A stretch of DNA of 64,000 bases from Streptomyces hygroscopicus (GTDB lineage: Bacteria; Actinomycetota; Actinomycetes; Streptomycetales; Streptomycetaceae), in contig NZ_LBMW01000003.1 in NCBI RefSeq assembly GCF_026168105.1, positions 124,001 to 188,000 on the forward strand, in the 5' to 3' direction. A model generated the notes under the pieces. The model saw only the letters and a program-made list of their open reading frames with translations. It ran no database searches and had not been told where the DNA came from. Of this stretch, positions 52,940 to 61,978 are shown piece after piece (within the stretch, counting starts at the first letter, position 1; every line of letters starts with the position of its first letter). Made by a program: the position numbers and the translations under genes.

Positions 52940-53859
52940 GGCGTGCTGTCGCCTCCCGGCTCGCGCGGTCGCGGATCCGTGGCCGCCCACAGTGCGGCCA
53001 GGGACTCGTCGAGGGTGTGGGACGGCCGCCAGCCGAGGGCATCATCGGCGGCGCTGACCGCGGAGCACTGCCACGACACCTCGGCCGAGCGGGTCGAGCC
53101 GTCCGCGTTCTCCTCGACCCGTCCCCGGAAGCCGGCCCGGCGCGCCAGTTTCCGCACCAGTTCGCGCACCGGGAACGCCTCGCCGCCACTGATGTTGAGC
53201 ACAGGCGGCAGCCGCCCGGGTGCCGTAGCCGCGAGTACCGCCGCCCGGGCGACATCGCGTACGTCGACGAAGTCGCGGTACGCGGACAGGTCGCCGAGCC
53301 GCAGTACCGCCTCCGGGTCCTGCCCGGCCGCGCGCAGCAACGCCGTGATCCGGCCGGGCAGCCCGGTGGGAGGTGCTCCGGGCCCCACCGGGTTGCCCAC
53401 GCGCAGGACCACGGCGTCCAGGCCGGAGGTGGTCACCGTGACCGTGCCCGCGAGTTTAGTGGCGCCGTACGGGCCGAGCGGGCGGGTGGCCGCCGATTCG
53501 GTCTCCTTCGTCCCCGGGACACCGGGGCCGTACTCGGCGGCGGAGCCGAGGTGGACCACGCGGGCCGCGGGGGCCGCCTCGCGCAGCGCGGCGCACAGGA
53601 CTGCCGGGCCGCGGGCGTTGACCTCCGCGAGGGTGACGGCGTCGCCACCGGTCACACCCGCGCAGTTGACCACGGCGTCGGGCGCCGCCGACTTCAGGGT
53701 CATGGCCAGCCGCTCCGGTTCGTCGCGGGCGAGGTCGACGCCGTAGTCGGCGTCGGGACCGCGGCCGGCGCCGAGCACCTGCGTGTTCGGCACATCCCGC
53801 AGGTGCGCGGCGATGTGGCGCCCCAGATAGCCGGAGAAGCCGAGGACGAGAATACGCAT
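52936..53859 (-). CDS. NAD-dependent sugar epimerase/reductase (extended SDR)
   Basis: A 307-residue extended SDR acting on a nucleotide sugar. Cofactor motif VLGFSGYLGRHIAAHL (residues 5-20), HLGSAAEYGPG with the catalytic Ser/Thr region near residue 103 and YGATK near residue 129. The C-terminal half is the substrate domain (SAYRDFVDVRDVARAAV). Given the 4,6-dehydratase nearby, it probably reduces or epimerises a 4-keto-6-deoxy sugar, for example to an N-acetylfucosamine or quinovosamine nucleotide. That assignment is inference. It is coupled by 4-nt overlap to the spherulin-like gene. Confidence 0.82.
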   Translation of the reverse strand: MRILVLGFSGYLGRHIAAHLRDVPNTQVLGAGRGPDADYGVDLARDEPERLAMTLKSAAPDAVVNCAGVTGGDAVTLAEVNARGPAVLCAALREAAPAARVVHLGSAAEYGPGVPGTKETESAATRPLGPYGATKLAGTVTVTTSGLDAVVLRVGNPVGPGAPPTGLPGRITALLRAAGQDPEAVLRLGDLSAYRDFVDVRDVARAAVLAATAPGRLPPVLNISGGEAFPVRELVRKLARRAGFRGRVEENADGSTRSAEVSWQCSAVSAADDALGWRPSHTLDESLAALWAATDPRPREPGGDSTP

Positions 53860-53866
53860 GCGGGGC

Positions 53867-54580
53867 TCAGGCTCCCTTGAGCAGAAGCGACTTGCGTGTG
53901 GTGAACTCGGCATTGGCCCGGTCGTAGTCGTCCGGGCGGCCGATGTCCAGCCAGTATCCGTCGAACTCGTAGGCGTGCGGCGGACGCCGGGCCGAGAGCA
54001 GGTCAAGGACCAACTCGTCGAAGCCGAGCGGCAGACCGGGCGTGTAGCCGTCCAGCGTCGAACGGGACAGGCCGTAGACCCCCATGGACACCCGGTAGTC
54101 CATGCTGGGCTTCTCCGTGAAGGCGACGACCTTGCTCGCGTCGGTGGTCAGCACACCGAAGTCGATGTGGACCTTGCGGGCGTACGTGGCAATGGTCAGG
54201 GGAGCTCCCGACGTTCGGTGCCTGCGCAGGACGTCGGCGTAGTCGAGGTCCGTGAGGACATCGCCGTTCATCACCAGGAACGTCTCGGGCAGGCGCTCGC
54301 GCATGGTGAGCAGCGGGCCCATGGTGCCCAGGGGGCTCTCCTCGGTGGCGTAGTCGATGGTCATGCCCCACTGGGAACCGTCGCCGACGAAGGCGCGGAT
54401 GATCTCGCCCAGGTGGCCGATGGCGATCGTGCAGCGGGTGAAGCCTGCCGTGGAGAGCTGGCGCAGCACGATCTCGAGGATGGCGTGCTGGTCGCCGATG
54501 GGCACGAGCGGCTTGGGCAGCGCCGTGGTGTAGGGCCGCAGCCGGACGCCCTTGCCTCCGGCCAGAATCACTGCGTGCAT
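53867..54580 (-). CDS. Sugar-phosphate nucleotidyltransferase
   Basis: A 237-residue NTP-transferase. It starts MHAVILAGGKGVRLRPYTTA (the G-G-x-G-x-R-L nucleotide loop), followed by LPKPLVPIGDQ, MNGDVLTDLDY (metal-binding D) and TEKPSMDYRVSMGVYG. The family activates sugar-1-phosphates to NDP-sugars. Single-domain members beside LegB-like dehydratases often make GDP-GlcNAc-type donors; the base and sugar are not determinable here. It ends 7 bp before the SDR gene. Confidence 0.88.
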   Translation of the reverse strand: MHAVILAGGKGVRLRPYTTALPKPLVPIGDQHAILEIVLRQLSTAGFTRCTIAIGHLGEIIRAFVGDGSQWGMTIDYATEESPLGTMGPLLTMRERLPETFLVMNGDVLTDLDYADVLRRHRTSGAPLTIATYARKVHIDFGVLTTDASKVVAFTEKPSMDYRVSMGVYGLSRSTLDGYTPGLPLGFDELVLDLLSARRPPHAYEFDGYWLDIGRPDDYDRANAEFTTRKSLLLKGA

Positions 54581-54611
54581 GGGCTTACTCCTTCGTGGAC
54601 GCCGGACGGAG

Positions 54612-55613
54612 TCAGATGTTGTAGATGCCGGTTTTGTAGCGGCCCAGGTTGGCCGGGTCACGGAAGAACTCCACGGTGTGTGCCAGTCCCTGCTCCAATG
54701 TGTGGGCGGGCTGCCAGCCGGTCGCCCCGGTGAGCCGGGTCGCATCCGCGACCAGCCGCATCACCTCGGAGTTGGCGGGCCGCAGGCGCTCGGAGTCCTC
54801 ACGCACGTCCAGGGCGGTGTCCATCACCTTGCCGATCAGTGCGACGAGGTCGCCGACCGAGATCTCCCCGCCCGTCCCGGCGTTGAAGGTGCGGCCCACC
54901 ACCCGCTCCGCCGGTGCGGTCCCCACCGCGAGGAATGCCTGCGCGGTGTCCTTGACATAGGTGAAGTCGCGCGTGGGACGCAGATCGCCGAGGGTGATGG
55001 TGCGCCGACCGGCCGCCACCTGGCCGATGACGGTGGGGATCACCGCGCGCATCGACTGGCGCGGTCCGAAGGTGTTGAACGGCCGCAGCGTCACGACCGG
55101 GGTCTCGAAGCTCGCATGGTAGCTGTCGGCGAGCCGGTCCGCGCCCGCCTTCGAAGCAGCGTACGGCGACTGGGTGTTGATGGCGTGGTCCTCCGTGATC
55201 GGCACGGTCTGCGCGGTGCCGTACGTCTCGCTGGTGGAGGTGTGCACCAGCCGGGGCGTGCCCAGGGCGCGCACCGCCTCCAGCACGTTCAGCGTGCCGG
55301 TGACGTTGGTGTCCACGTAGCTGTGCGGTGCCTGGTACGAGTACGGGATCGCGATGAGGGCGGCCAGGTGGTAGGCGGAGTCGGCGCCTTCGAGCAGCCC
55401 GCGGACCGAGCCGGGATCGCGGACGTCGCCGAGGACGATCTCCACCTGGTCGAGGACGTCGGCGGGCAGTGTCTCCAGCCATCCGTAGGAGGAGAAGGAG
55501 TTGTACTGGGCCATGGCTCTGACCCGGTGTCCCGAGACGACGAGCGCTTCGGTGAGGTGTGAGCCGATGAAACCCTCGGCTCCGGTGACAGCGGCGAGCG
55601 GTGCGGAGGTCAA
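54612..55613 (-). CDS. LegB-like NAD-dependent nucleotide-sugar 4,6-dehydratase
   Basis: A 333-residue extended SDR starting at TTG 55613 (ribosome site AAAGGAAG). Cofactor motif VTGAEGFIGSHLTEAL; then HLAALIAIPYSYQAPHSYVD, STSETYGTAQTVPI, SPYAASKAGADRLA and RPFNTFGPRQSMRAVIPTVI. These blocks match LegB, which converts GDP- or UDP-GlcNAc to the 4-keto-6-deoxy sugar in legionaminic acid and related pathways. The first sugar-supply gene after the membrane protein. It implies the polymer contains, or passes through, a 6-deoxy-HexNAc unit. Confidence 0.85.
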   Translation of the reverse strand: MTSAPLAAVTGAEGFIGSHLTEALVVSGHRVRAMAQYNSFSSYGWLETLPADVLDQVEIVLGDVRDPGSVRGLLEGADSAYHLAALIAIPYSYQAPHSYVDTNVTGTLNVLEAVRALGTPRLVHTSTSETYGTAQTVPITEDHAINTQSPYAASKAGADRLADSYHASFETPVVTLRPFNTFGPRQSMRAVIPTVIGQVAAGRRTITLGDLRPTRDFTYVKDTAQAFLAVGTAPAERVVGRTFNAGTGGEISVGDLVALIGKVMDTALDVREDSERLRPANSEVMRLVADATRLTGATGWQPAHTLEQGLAHTVEFFRDPANLGRYKTGIYNI

Positions 55614-55772
55614 CTCGACTTCCTTTCGGGTCTGTTGAGCGGTTCCTTCGGGGTGGTGCGGTCTGGCGGGGCCGACGGAGCGGGTGTCGGGCGCGGTCGT
55701 GAGTCGGGCCCCGGCCCGGACGGCCGGAGACGGCCGCCCGGAGTTGGGGTGCGGTCGGATGGTCGTACGCGG

Positions 55773-57179
55773 TCACATGTGCGGAGCGGGTCGGCCGAGC
55801 AGCCGCAGCACGCACACCGACAGACACAGCACGGCCGCGCCGCAGCACGGGGAGAGCACAGCCGGACCCGGCGGCAGCCGCAGCAGGGTGACCGCGCCGG
55901 CGCCACCCGCGGCCAGGAGACAGATCACGGCCGGCGGCCACGCCGCTCCGAACGCCTGGAGCAGCAGCGCGGTCCACAAGGTGGCGGCGAGCAGCAGCAA
56001 TTCGGCCGGGCCGGCACCGGTGAGCGGGGCCGCGGGCAGCAGGGGCAGCAGGTAGGCCAACAGACAGAGGCCCAGGATGCCGGCCGAGCGCAGCAGGAAG
56101 GCGGCGGGTGTCGCCGTCGTGCGCAGTGCGGCGAGCGACCATCCGCGGTAGCGGTACAGCAGCCACTCGGCCGGTCCCATGCTCACGGTGAGCACGATCA
56201 CCGCGTACGGGTGCCGCCGGCTCTCCAGCAGCACCAGCACCGCCGCCGCCAGACCGAACAGCGCGTAGGGAAGGGACGCGGTCAGCCGCGGCCTGGGGCC
56301 GTCGGCAACCGCCGGGGCGGCGAGGACGAGCCGCAGGGCCCTGGCCGTGGCGGCGAGCGTGGCCAGGAGTGCGAGCAGGGGCAGGCCGGCGCGCGCCAGC
56401 GTCCCGGGCTCCCACCACGGCAGCAGCGCGGCCCCTGCGATGAGCGGGGTGAGCGCGGCCAGCAGCCACCGTTCCCGGGCGAGGACCAGCAGCACGCCCG
56501 CCGCGGACAGATACGACGACTGCGCGAGTGCGACCCAGGTCACCGGACCGCCTCCGGCTGCCGGCGTCGCGACGGCCGTGGCGACGACCGCCCCCAGCGG
56601 AGCCCCCGTCAGCAGTGTGCGGCCCGCCTCCCGGCGCCCGGTGGCCATCCGTAGATGTGCGCGGTGGCCCAGCGCCTGCCCCCAGGCCCAGGAGACGATG
56701 CCTGCCACGATCAGGGCGGGAGCGTGGTCCTTGGCGTGCCACAGCGGTGCGGCGAGCAGATATGCGAGTCCAGGCAGCGCGAACAGGACTCCGCGCAGCA
56801 GACAGCGCACATGGTCCGGACGCCATGGATCCGGGGACTGCGCGGGCTCGGGGAAGGTTCGGGGCACCCGTTCGTACAGCGCCGAGGCGAGTGAGAACAG
56901 GTTGGGGTGCCCGCACCGGTGTTTGATCACATCGGCGGACAGGCCCTCCGCCTCCAGCAGCGCGGCCACCTCGTAGGGATGGACCGAAGGACCGATGCGA
57001 TCGGCCAGGTCGGCGGCGAGCCGGTTGACCTCGTCGTCGTGCGGGCCGTGCTGCGGCAGGCGCAGGGCGAGTGTGCTGTCGTCGGACCGGCGCGGGCGGA
57101 TCGGTCGTGTCCCCGCGAGCCGAAGCGCGAGCGTGTCCTGCTCCGTTCCGCCCGGCTCGAGGGCCATCGGGCCGCTCAT
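55773..57179 (-). CDS. Multi-pass membrane protein, PelG-like position
   Basis: A 468-residue protein. The first 110 residues are soluble and include a helical domain (HPYEVAALLEAEGLSADVIK, then HPNLFSLASALYERVP). About eleven to twelve hydrophobic segments follow, for example GVLFALPGLAYLLAAPLW and LLRSAGILGLCLLAYLLPLL. Topology and operon position next to a PelF-type glycosyltransferase suggest the PelG-like role of polymer translocation or flippase partner. Sequence similarity to PelG is not evident by eye, so this is inference. Its start overlaps the transferase stop (ATGA). Confidence 0.7.
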   Translation of the reverse strand: MSGPMALEPGGTEQDTLALRLAGTRPIRPRRSDDSTLALRLPQHGPHDDEVNRLAADLADRIGPSVHPYEVAALLEAEGLSADVIKHRCGHPNLFSLASALYERVPRTFPEPAQSPDPWRPDHVRCLLRGVLFALPGLAYLLAAPLWHAKDHAPALIVAGIVSWAWGQALGHRAHLRMATGRREAGRTLLTGAPLGAVVATAVATPAAGGGPVTWVALAQSSYLSAAGVLLVLARERWLLAALTPLIAGAALLPWWEPGTLARAGLPLLALLATLAATARALRLVLAAPAVADGPRPRLTASLPYALFGLAAAVLVLLESRRHPYAVIVLTVSMGPAEWLLYRYRGWSLAALRTTATPAAFLLRSAGILGLCLLAYLLPLLPAAPLTGAGPAELLLLAATLWTALLLQAFGAAWPPAVICLLAAGGAGAVTLLRLPPGPAVLSPCCGAAVLCLSVCVLRLLGRPAPHM

Positions 57180-58834
57180 ATGGCCACGCTCCTCGATCGC
57201 GAGCCGACCGGGCCCGCCTCGGTGGGTGTGACCGGTGAGGCCTGGCCCGCCGCATGGGGCGTGACCGGGGAGGCCTGCGCGACCGTCCGGGGCCGGGGAA
57301 CCGGCGCCTTGGCGGCGGGTGCATGTGCGGAGGTGGCGGCCGCGGGCGACGAAACGGTTCTCCCGTCGGTCCGGCCGACTGCTGTCCGTCGTGGGCGCAC
57401 CGACAGTTCCAGATAGATGGAACGGAAGGTGTCGATGGTCCGGCGCAAGGTGAATTGTTCGATCACCCGAAGCCGGGCCGCCTCGCCCATCGCCCGCCGC
57501 CCCCCGGGATCACCGAGCAGGTGCAGCACGGCGGCGGCCATGGCGGCCGGGTCACGCGGTGGAACCACGAGACCGGAGTCGCCGACCGCCTCCCGCACCC
57601 CACCCACATCGGTGGACACGGTCGCCCGCCCGCAAGACATGGCCTCGATCAGCGTGAACGGGAAACCCTCGCTGATGCTCGAGAGCATCACGACGTTGCC
57701 GGCCGCGTAGGCATCCTTGATGTCCTCGACCCGGCCCTCGAACGTGACGGCGTCCGCCTGTCCGAGTTCGGCGGCCAAGGCCTCGCAGCGCTCCCGGTAT
57801 GCCTCTCCGCCCCGCGGTGTTCCGCCGAACAACCGCAGCCGGGCGTCGGGCAGTTCCGCCCGGACCAGGGCGAAGGCGTGGATGAGGGTCTCGAGGTCCT
57901 TGATCGGGTCGACTCGGCCCGCCCAGCTGAGGGTGGGCACCTCGGGCTCGGGCCCGGCCGGTGGAAAGGCGGCGGGATCCACGCCGTTGTAGACCGTGCG
58001 GATCGACTCCGGGTCGGCACCGCCCTGTTCCTCCCACAGCCGGTTGTAGCGGTTGCCCGGTGTGATCAGGTCCGCCCGGCGGTAGCTCTCCTCCGCCAGC
58101 AGCCGGAAGAAGCCCAGGACGACCGCCTTCACCGGCCAGCGGTAGGGGGCGGTGCGGTACCCGAGATAGCGCTCTCGCAGATAGACGCCGTGCTCGGTCA
58201 GCAGAAGCGGAACCCCGTGCTGTTCGGCAGCGGCCAGCCCCGGCAGTACGGCGACGCCGCCGCTGACCGCGTGTGCCACCCCGCGGTCCGGTGGCGGCGC
58301 GGCCAGCGGACGAAGCGCGTGCTCCAGCAGGCCGGTGGCGGTGAGCGCGTCGTGCAGGGTCGGCCGCGCCTCGCGCACGACCAGTCCCGGACGGCTCCAC
58401 ACCGCGGCCAGGATGGCGACGGCCCGGTCGCTCCGCAGGAACGGGCTCAGCGCCCCGTCCGCCGCGGCCCGCGCCATCGTGTACAGGGCGGGGGCGAACC
58501 CGTCCTCGGCGCACGGATCGAGGAGCGCGGTCAGGAACCGCTCGTATGCGGCGGTGAGCCGGTTGCGAGCGCGGCCCCGCGGCGGTCGGCCCTCCGGAGG
58601 GACGCCCCACATGGGGACGGAGCGGACACCGGCGACCTGGGCGGGCAGGTCCCACACAACAGGTTCGCGACCGGTGCCGGTGACGGCGATGACGTCGAAG
58701 TCGATGTCGGGCATGCCCTGGACGAGCTGGTCGCACCAGACACTGACGCCGCCGTGACTGTGCGGGTAGGTGCCTTCGGTGAGTAGGGTGACGCGCGTTG
58801 CGCTGGGGCGTCGCGCGCCGTGGTGAACGTGCAT
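57176..58834 (-). CDS. PelF-like GT4 glycosyltransferase
   Basis: A 552-residue soluble glycosyltransferase. The N-terminus VTLLTEGTYPHSHGGVSVWC is the PelF signature (DUF3492). The donor domain has TLSWAGRVDPIKDLETLIHA near residue 301 and the EX7E motif with E389 and E397 in SEGFPFTLIEAMS. PelF uses UDP-sugar to polymerise the Pel polysaccharide of GalN/GalNAc. Residues 480-552 form a Pro/Ala/Thr-rich tail absent from PelF. It is the presumed polymerase of this operon, working with the membrane protein encoded next. Confidence 0.87.
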   Translation of the reverse strand: MHVHHGARRPSATRVTLLTEGTYPHSHGGVSVWCDQLVQGMPDIDFDVIAVTGTGREPVVWDLPAQVAGVRSVPMWGVPPEGRPPRGRARNRLTAAYERFLTALLDPCAEDGFAPALYTMARAAADGALSPFLRSDRAVAILAAVWSRPGLVVREARPTLHDALTATGLLEHALRPLAAPPPDRGVAHAVSGGVAVLPGLAAAEQHGVPLLLTEHGVYLRERYLGYRTAPYRWPVKAVVLGFFRLLAEESYRRADLITPGNRYNRLWEEQGGADPESIRTVYNGVDPAAFPPAGPEPEVPTLSWAGRVDPIKDLETLIHAFALVRAELPDARLRLFGGTPRGGEAYRERCEALAAELGQADAVTFEGRVEDIKDAYAAGNVVMLSSISEGFPFTLIEAMSCGRATVSTDVGGVREAVGDSGLVVPPRDPAAMAAAVLHLLGDPGGRRAMGEAARLRVIEQFTLRRTIDTFRSIYLELSVRPRRTAVGRTDGRTVSSPAAATSAHAPAAKAPVPRPRTVAQASPVTPHAAGQASPVTPTEAGPVGSRSRSVAI

Positions 58835-58919
58835 CGATGTGCTCCACGGCCGAGGTGTGGGGTGGGCGTGCCGGCCCCGGCCGCGCGTGGGCGGCCGGGA
58901 CCTACGGTCGGTGCGCCGT

Positions 58920-61052
58920 TCAGTGCTCCGGGCGGTAGGGGACCTGCTTGGTCACGCCCGCGGGGACGCGGGAGTGCGGGGCGGGGCGGGTCGCCGGGGC
59001 GGGTTTGACGTGGGCGGCCGCGGACGGGGCCGCGGCCGACGTCGGCAGGGTGAAGGCGAGCGGAGCGCCGGACGAGGGTGTCCAGCCGGACACCTCTCCC
59101 GCGTAGGCGGTGCCGAAGGCGGTGCCGGCCAGCTGGGTGCCGGCGGGCAGCGTTGCGGTGACCGCCACACCGGCCGGTGCCTGGAGGGTCACGGTGGTGC
59201 CGATGCGGTAGGCGGTGACGTTCCCGGCCTGCAGGGCGGCCTGCCACGCGGCGCGGCGCTGCAGTTCGGTGCCGATGTCCTTCATCCGCAGGTTCACCAC
59301 GGGGGTGTTGGCCGCGAACAGGGCTCGGTAGCCGCCGAGGACGCCGTTGAGCACCGGGTAGGCGATGCGGTCCTCGGCGAGGTTGGACTGGTGGATGAAG
59401 TGCGGCTTCGGATCGTCGGACAGGACGTGGCCGAGGGCGATCCGGGTCTCCAGCGGCACAATGTAGTCGGAGTAGCCGGTGGTCGTGTTCAGCGGTGCGG
59501 GGAGGCAGGTTGTGGTGGCCGGGCTGTCCTCGCACAGACCACTGCCGCCCTGGGCGCGGCTGGTGTAGATCCAGTTGTACTCGTCGGCCTCCTCCGCCGC
59601 GTGACCGGCGTTGTAGAAGACGTTCATCGGGTAGCGGGGCACGGTCGTGGCCGCGCCCACCTGACGCGGCCCGGGGTCGCGGGAGTTGTCCGCCGCGAGC
59701 CAGGTGACCTTGTTGTCGGCGAGGGCGGGGGCCAGATTTGGGTTGTCGTCCGGCTGTTGCGGCAGCACCTTCAGGCCCGAGTGCTCTCCCGTGACCAACT
59801 CGCTGTTGTCCAGCGGCAGCCCGGCGGCCTGCCCCCAGGCCCGGTTGGTTGCGATCTCGTCGGAGATGGTGCTGCGGCTGACCCACCTGGTGCTGCCGTC
59901 GGGGGTGGTGGAGCATCTCCAGGGCACCACGGTGGTGTCCTGCTCGCAGCCGAGGAAGGCGTGGGTAAAGGTGTGGTTGACCCAGCGGAACTCGTTGCGG
60001 TCGGCGATCAGCTTGTCGGCGAGCTCGTCGACGCCGTTGTTGTCCGTGCGCTGGTCGACGCTGCCGACGCCGTTGTAGGCCAGGTCGAAGGTGAAGTGGT
60101 GACCCTTCTGCCAAGCGGTGGAGTAGTCGACGTCCGCGGGTGTCATGCGGATCGGACGGGGAGTGCCTGCGCCGTTGGTGCAGTCGATGTCGCCGGGTGT
60201 GCAGTTGAGCTGGGTGTCCCACCGGTCGTCGGCGGCGAAGACGTCGTCGACGTGTACGGCGAAGTAGCTGCGGGAGGCGCCCAGGTGCACGCCGCCGGTC
60301 ATCCACTCCACGATGCCCCGGGCCAGCAGCCGGAACTGCTCCTGGTACTGGTTGTAGACGAAGGTGACAACGAGCTCGCGCCGCCCGTCGTGCCGGTACT
60401 CGCCCACCAGCGAGCCGCGCTTGGACGTACCCGGGATGGGCGCGTCGACGTACGGTGTGAAATCCGCTCCGGCGGCGGGCGTCGAAAGATAGGCGTAACT
60501 CTCGCTCACAGTAGGGGAGTTGTCCTCGAAGGGCACCACCCCGTTGAGGTATCCGAAGGGTCCGGCCTTGCCGGCGGTGGTCACATCGGCCCGGACGCCG
60601 TCGATGCTGCCGGAGTAGCCGCCCTGGACCGGGTACTGAAGACCCGCCTCCGGACGCGCGTAGGTGTACGCGTCGACCTGCGGGATCGCGTACGTCTGCT
60701 CGTATGCCGCGAGTGCCGCCATCTCGGCGGAGCCCGAGGCGAACGGGTTGTCGTCGGGCAGGACCACGGCCTGGAACTTGGCCCGCGGCCGGCCGTCCAC
60801 GGTGTCGGCGAGGAACCCTGCGTCGATCGTGGGCCGGTCGGACCGGTTGAGGTCGACCTCGGTATACGGCGTTCCTGCTGCGTCCAGTTCCGCCGCGATG
60901 GCGTCGGTGGACGGGCCGCCGTCGCTCACCAGCAGGACGCGTAAGTCGATGCGGGGTGCGGTGGTGTCGGCGTGGGCCGCTCCGGTCGGCAGGGCCAGTG
61001 CGGCGATGAGCCCGCCAACTGTGAGCGCGGTGGTGCGTATGGTCCGCTTCAT
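58920..61052 (-). CDS. Agd3-like secreted polysaccharide deacetylase (CE18 type)
   Basis: A 710-residue secreted protein: Sec signal MKRTIRTTALTVGGLIAALA with cleavage after AHA (28), then a beta-rich domain to about residue 255. The catalytic NodB-like domain follows: YFAVHVDDVFAADD (H267, D269, D270), FRWVNHTFTHAFLGC (H360, H364), LAADNSRDPG (D455) and HFIHQSNLAED (H551, H554). The arrangement matches fungal Agd3, which N-deacetylates galactosaminogalactan. It would create free amines and a cationic, adhesive polymer. The first gene of the operon. Leucine codon 37 (complement of 60942-60944) is TTA. Confidence 0.85.
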   Translation of the reverse strand: MKRTIRTTALTVGGLIAALALPTGAAHADTTAPRIDLRVLLVSDGGPSTDAIAAELDAAGTPYTEVDLNRSDRPTIDAGFLADTVDGRPRAKFQAVVLPDDNPFASGSAEMAALAAYEQTYAIPQVDAYTYARPEAGLQYPVQGGYSGSIDGVRADVTTAGKAGPFGYLNGVVPFEDNSPTVSESYAYLSTPAAGADFTPYVDAPIPGTSKRGSLVGEYRHDGRRELVVTFVYNQYQEQFRLLARGIVEWMTGGVHLGASRSYFAVHVDDVFAADDRWDTQLNCTPGDIDCTNGAGTPRPIRMTPADVDYSTAWQKGHHFTFDLAYNGVGSVDQRTDNNGVDELADKLIADRNEFRWVNHTFTHAFLGCEQDTTVVPWRCSTTPDGSTRWVSRSTISDEIATNRAWGQAAGLPLDNSELVTGEHSGLKVLPQQPDDNPNLAPALADNKVTWLAADNSRDPGPRQVGAATTVPRYPMNVFYNAGHAAEEADEYNWIYTSRAQGGSGLCEDSPATTTCLPAPLNTTTGYSDYIVPLETRIALGHVLSDDPKPHFIHQSNLAEDRIAYPVLNGVLGGYRALFAANTPVVNLRMKDIGTELQRRAAWQAALQAGNVTAYRIGTTVTLQAPAGVAVTATLPAGTQLAGTAFGTAYAGEVSGWTPSSGAPLAFTLPTSAAAPSAAAHVKPAPATRPAPHSRVPAGVTKQVPYRPEH

Positions 61053-61450
61053 GCGGTGAAGTCCCCTCCCCGGGCAGGGGTGAGCACACTCCCGCGGAGC
61101 GGACGCACCCCCTTGCGCGACGTAGGCGTCCCCCTCAGAAGCCGTTCGTCGACGCATTCGTCGCGTCACATACTGATGTCCGTGTGTAGCTTTCGTGGTC
61201 GAGTTGTGAAACGTGACGGAAAAGAGCAGGTGTCCAACTGAGCGCTTTCGGGCCCTGTTCGGACCTTCCACGGCTGCCGGGGCGCACGCCCCCGGGCATG
61301 CGGGCGGCCCCGTGCGCTGGTCCGGGCCCCGAAGGGCGCACCGGCGGACCGATGGGGTCCGCCGGGCGAAGTGCCGGTGGTCCAGACCGCGGTGGGTGGC
61401 CGGTCGCGGGCCGATTCAGGTCATCTTCCACCACGGAGCCGGAGGGTCCG
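61053..61450. other. Promoter region of the polysaccharide operon
   Basis: The operon promoter should lie at 61053-61250, where an AT-richer stretch (61140-61220) is found. The distal half holds the terminator of the next secreted-protein gene (61341-61365). No further gene is seen. Confidence 0.4.
61341..61365 (-). terminator. Terminator of the secreted protein gene
   Basis: A perfect 10-bp stem (CCGGCGGACC and GGTCCGCCGG) with a 5-nt loop lies about 90 bp downstream of the minus-strand gene ending at 61451. It separates that gene from the polysaccharide operon. Confidence 0.6.
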
Positions 61451-61978
61451 TCAGGCGCAGAGCACTCGCGTCACGGGCGTGTAGACCGGGCCGCCGCTGG
61501 TGTTGCTGCTGTCGCTGAACTCGGCGTAGTAGTACGAGTAGAAGCCGATGTTGCCGTTGCAGCCGGAGTCGGTGGCGATCTTCAGGGAGAGCGTGACGGT
61601 GCGGCTCTGCCCGGGCGGAATGGTGGCGCCGTAGTTGCCGCCGAGGTTGGCCGGGCCGGTGCCGGAGCAGGGGGTGGTGCCGGCCGCCGTGGCCAGGCTG
61701 CAGCCGGTGAAGCCGTACTTCAGGTCGGGGCGCTGGGTGGTCAGCCACGTCGGGTCGATCGTCTGGTGGACGAACCAGATGTCGTAGGTCTTGTTGTTGG
61801 TGATCGTCATCGACAGGTTCACCGTCCCGCCGGGGGTTGTGGTGGCGCTGTCGGTGGCGAACGTCAGTGTGACCGGTGCGGGGTCGGCCGCGCTCGCGCT
61901 GGGGGCGAGGCCGAACACGGCGAGGACGAAGGCGAGGACGGCGGTGAGGCCGAGGCGTCTCATCAGAGGTGATCGCAT
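61451..61978 (-). CDS. Secreted Ig-like-fold protein, function unknown
   Basis: A 175-residue exported protein: signal peptide MRSPLMRRLGLTAVLAFVLA with cleavage after ASA near residue 30. The mature part is beta-rich (VTLTFATDSATTTPGGTVNL, then IPPGQSRTVTLSLKI), as in bacterial Ig-like or DUF11-type domains, with four Cys. The role is probably extracellular adhesion or a structural one; unknown. ATGs at 61978 and 61963 are both possible starts; no strong ribosome site is visible. It lies upstream of the polysaccharide operon on the same strand but behind a terminator. Confidence 0.7.
   Translation of the reverse strand: MRSPLMRRLGLTAVLAFVLAVFGLAPSASAADPAPVTLTFATDSATTTPGGTVNLSMTITNNKTYDIWFVHQTIDPTWLTTQRPDLKYGFTGCSLATAAGTTPCSGTGPANLGGNYGATIPPGQSRTVTLSLKIATDSGCNGNIGFYSYYYAEFSDSSNTSGGPVYTPVTRVLCA

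Noticed and set aside
58839..60944. 701-codon plus-strand frame opposite the deacetylase
   Set aside because: Val/Gly/Arg-rich mirror of the deacetylase, with no recognisable motif or ribosome site.
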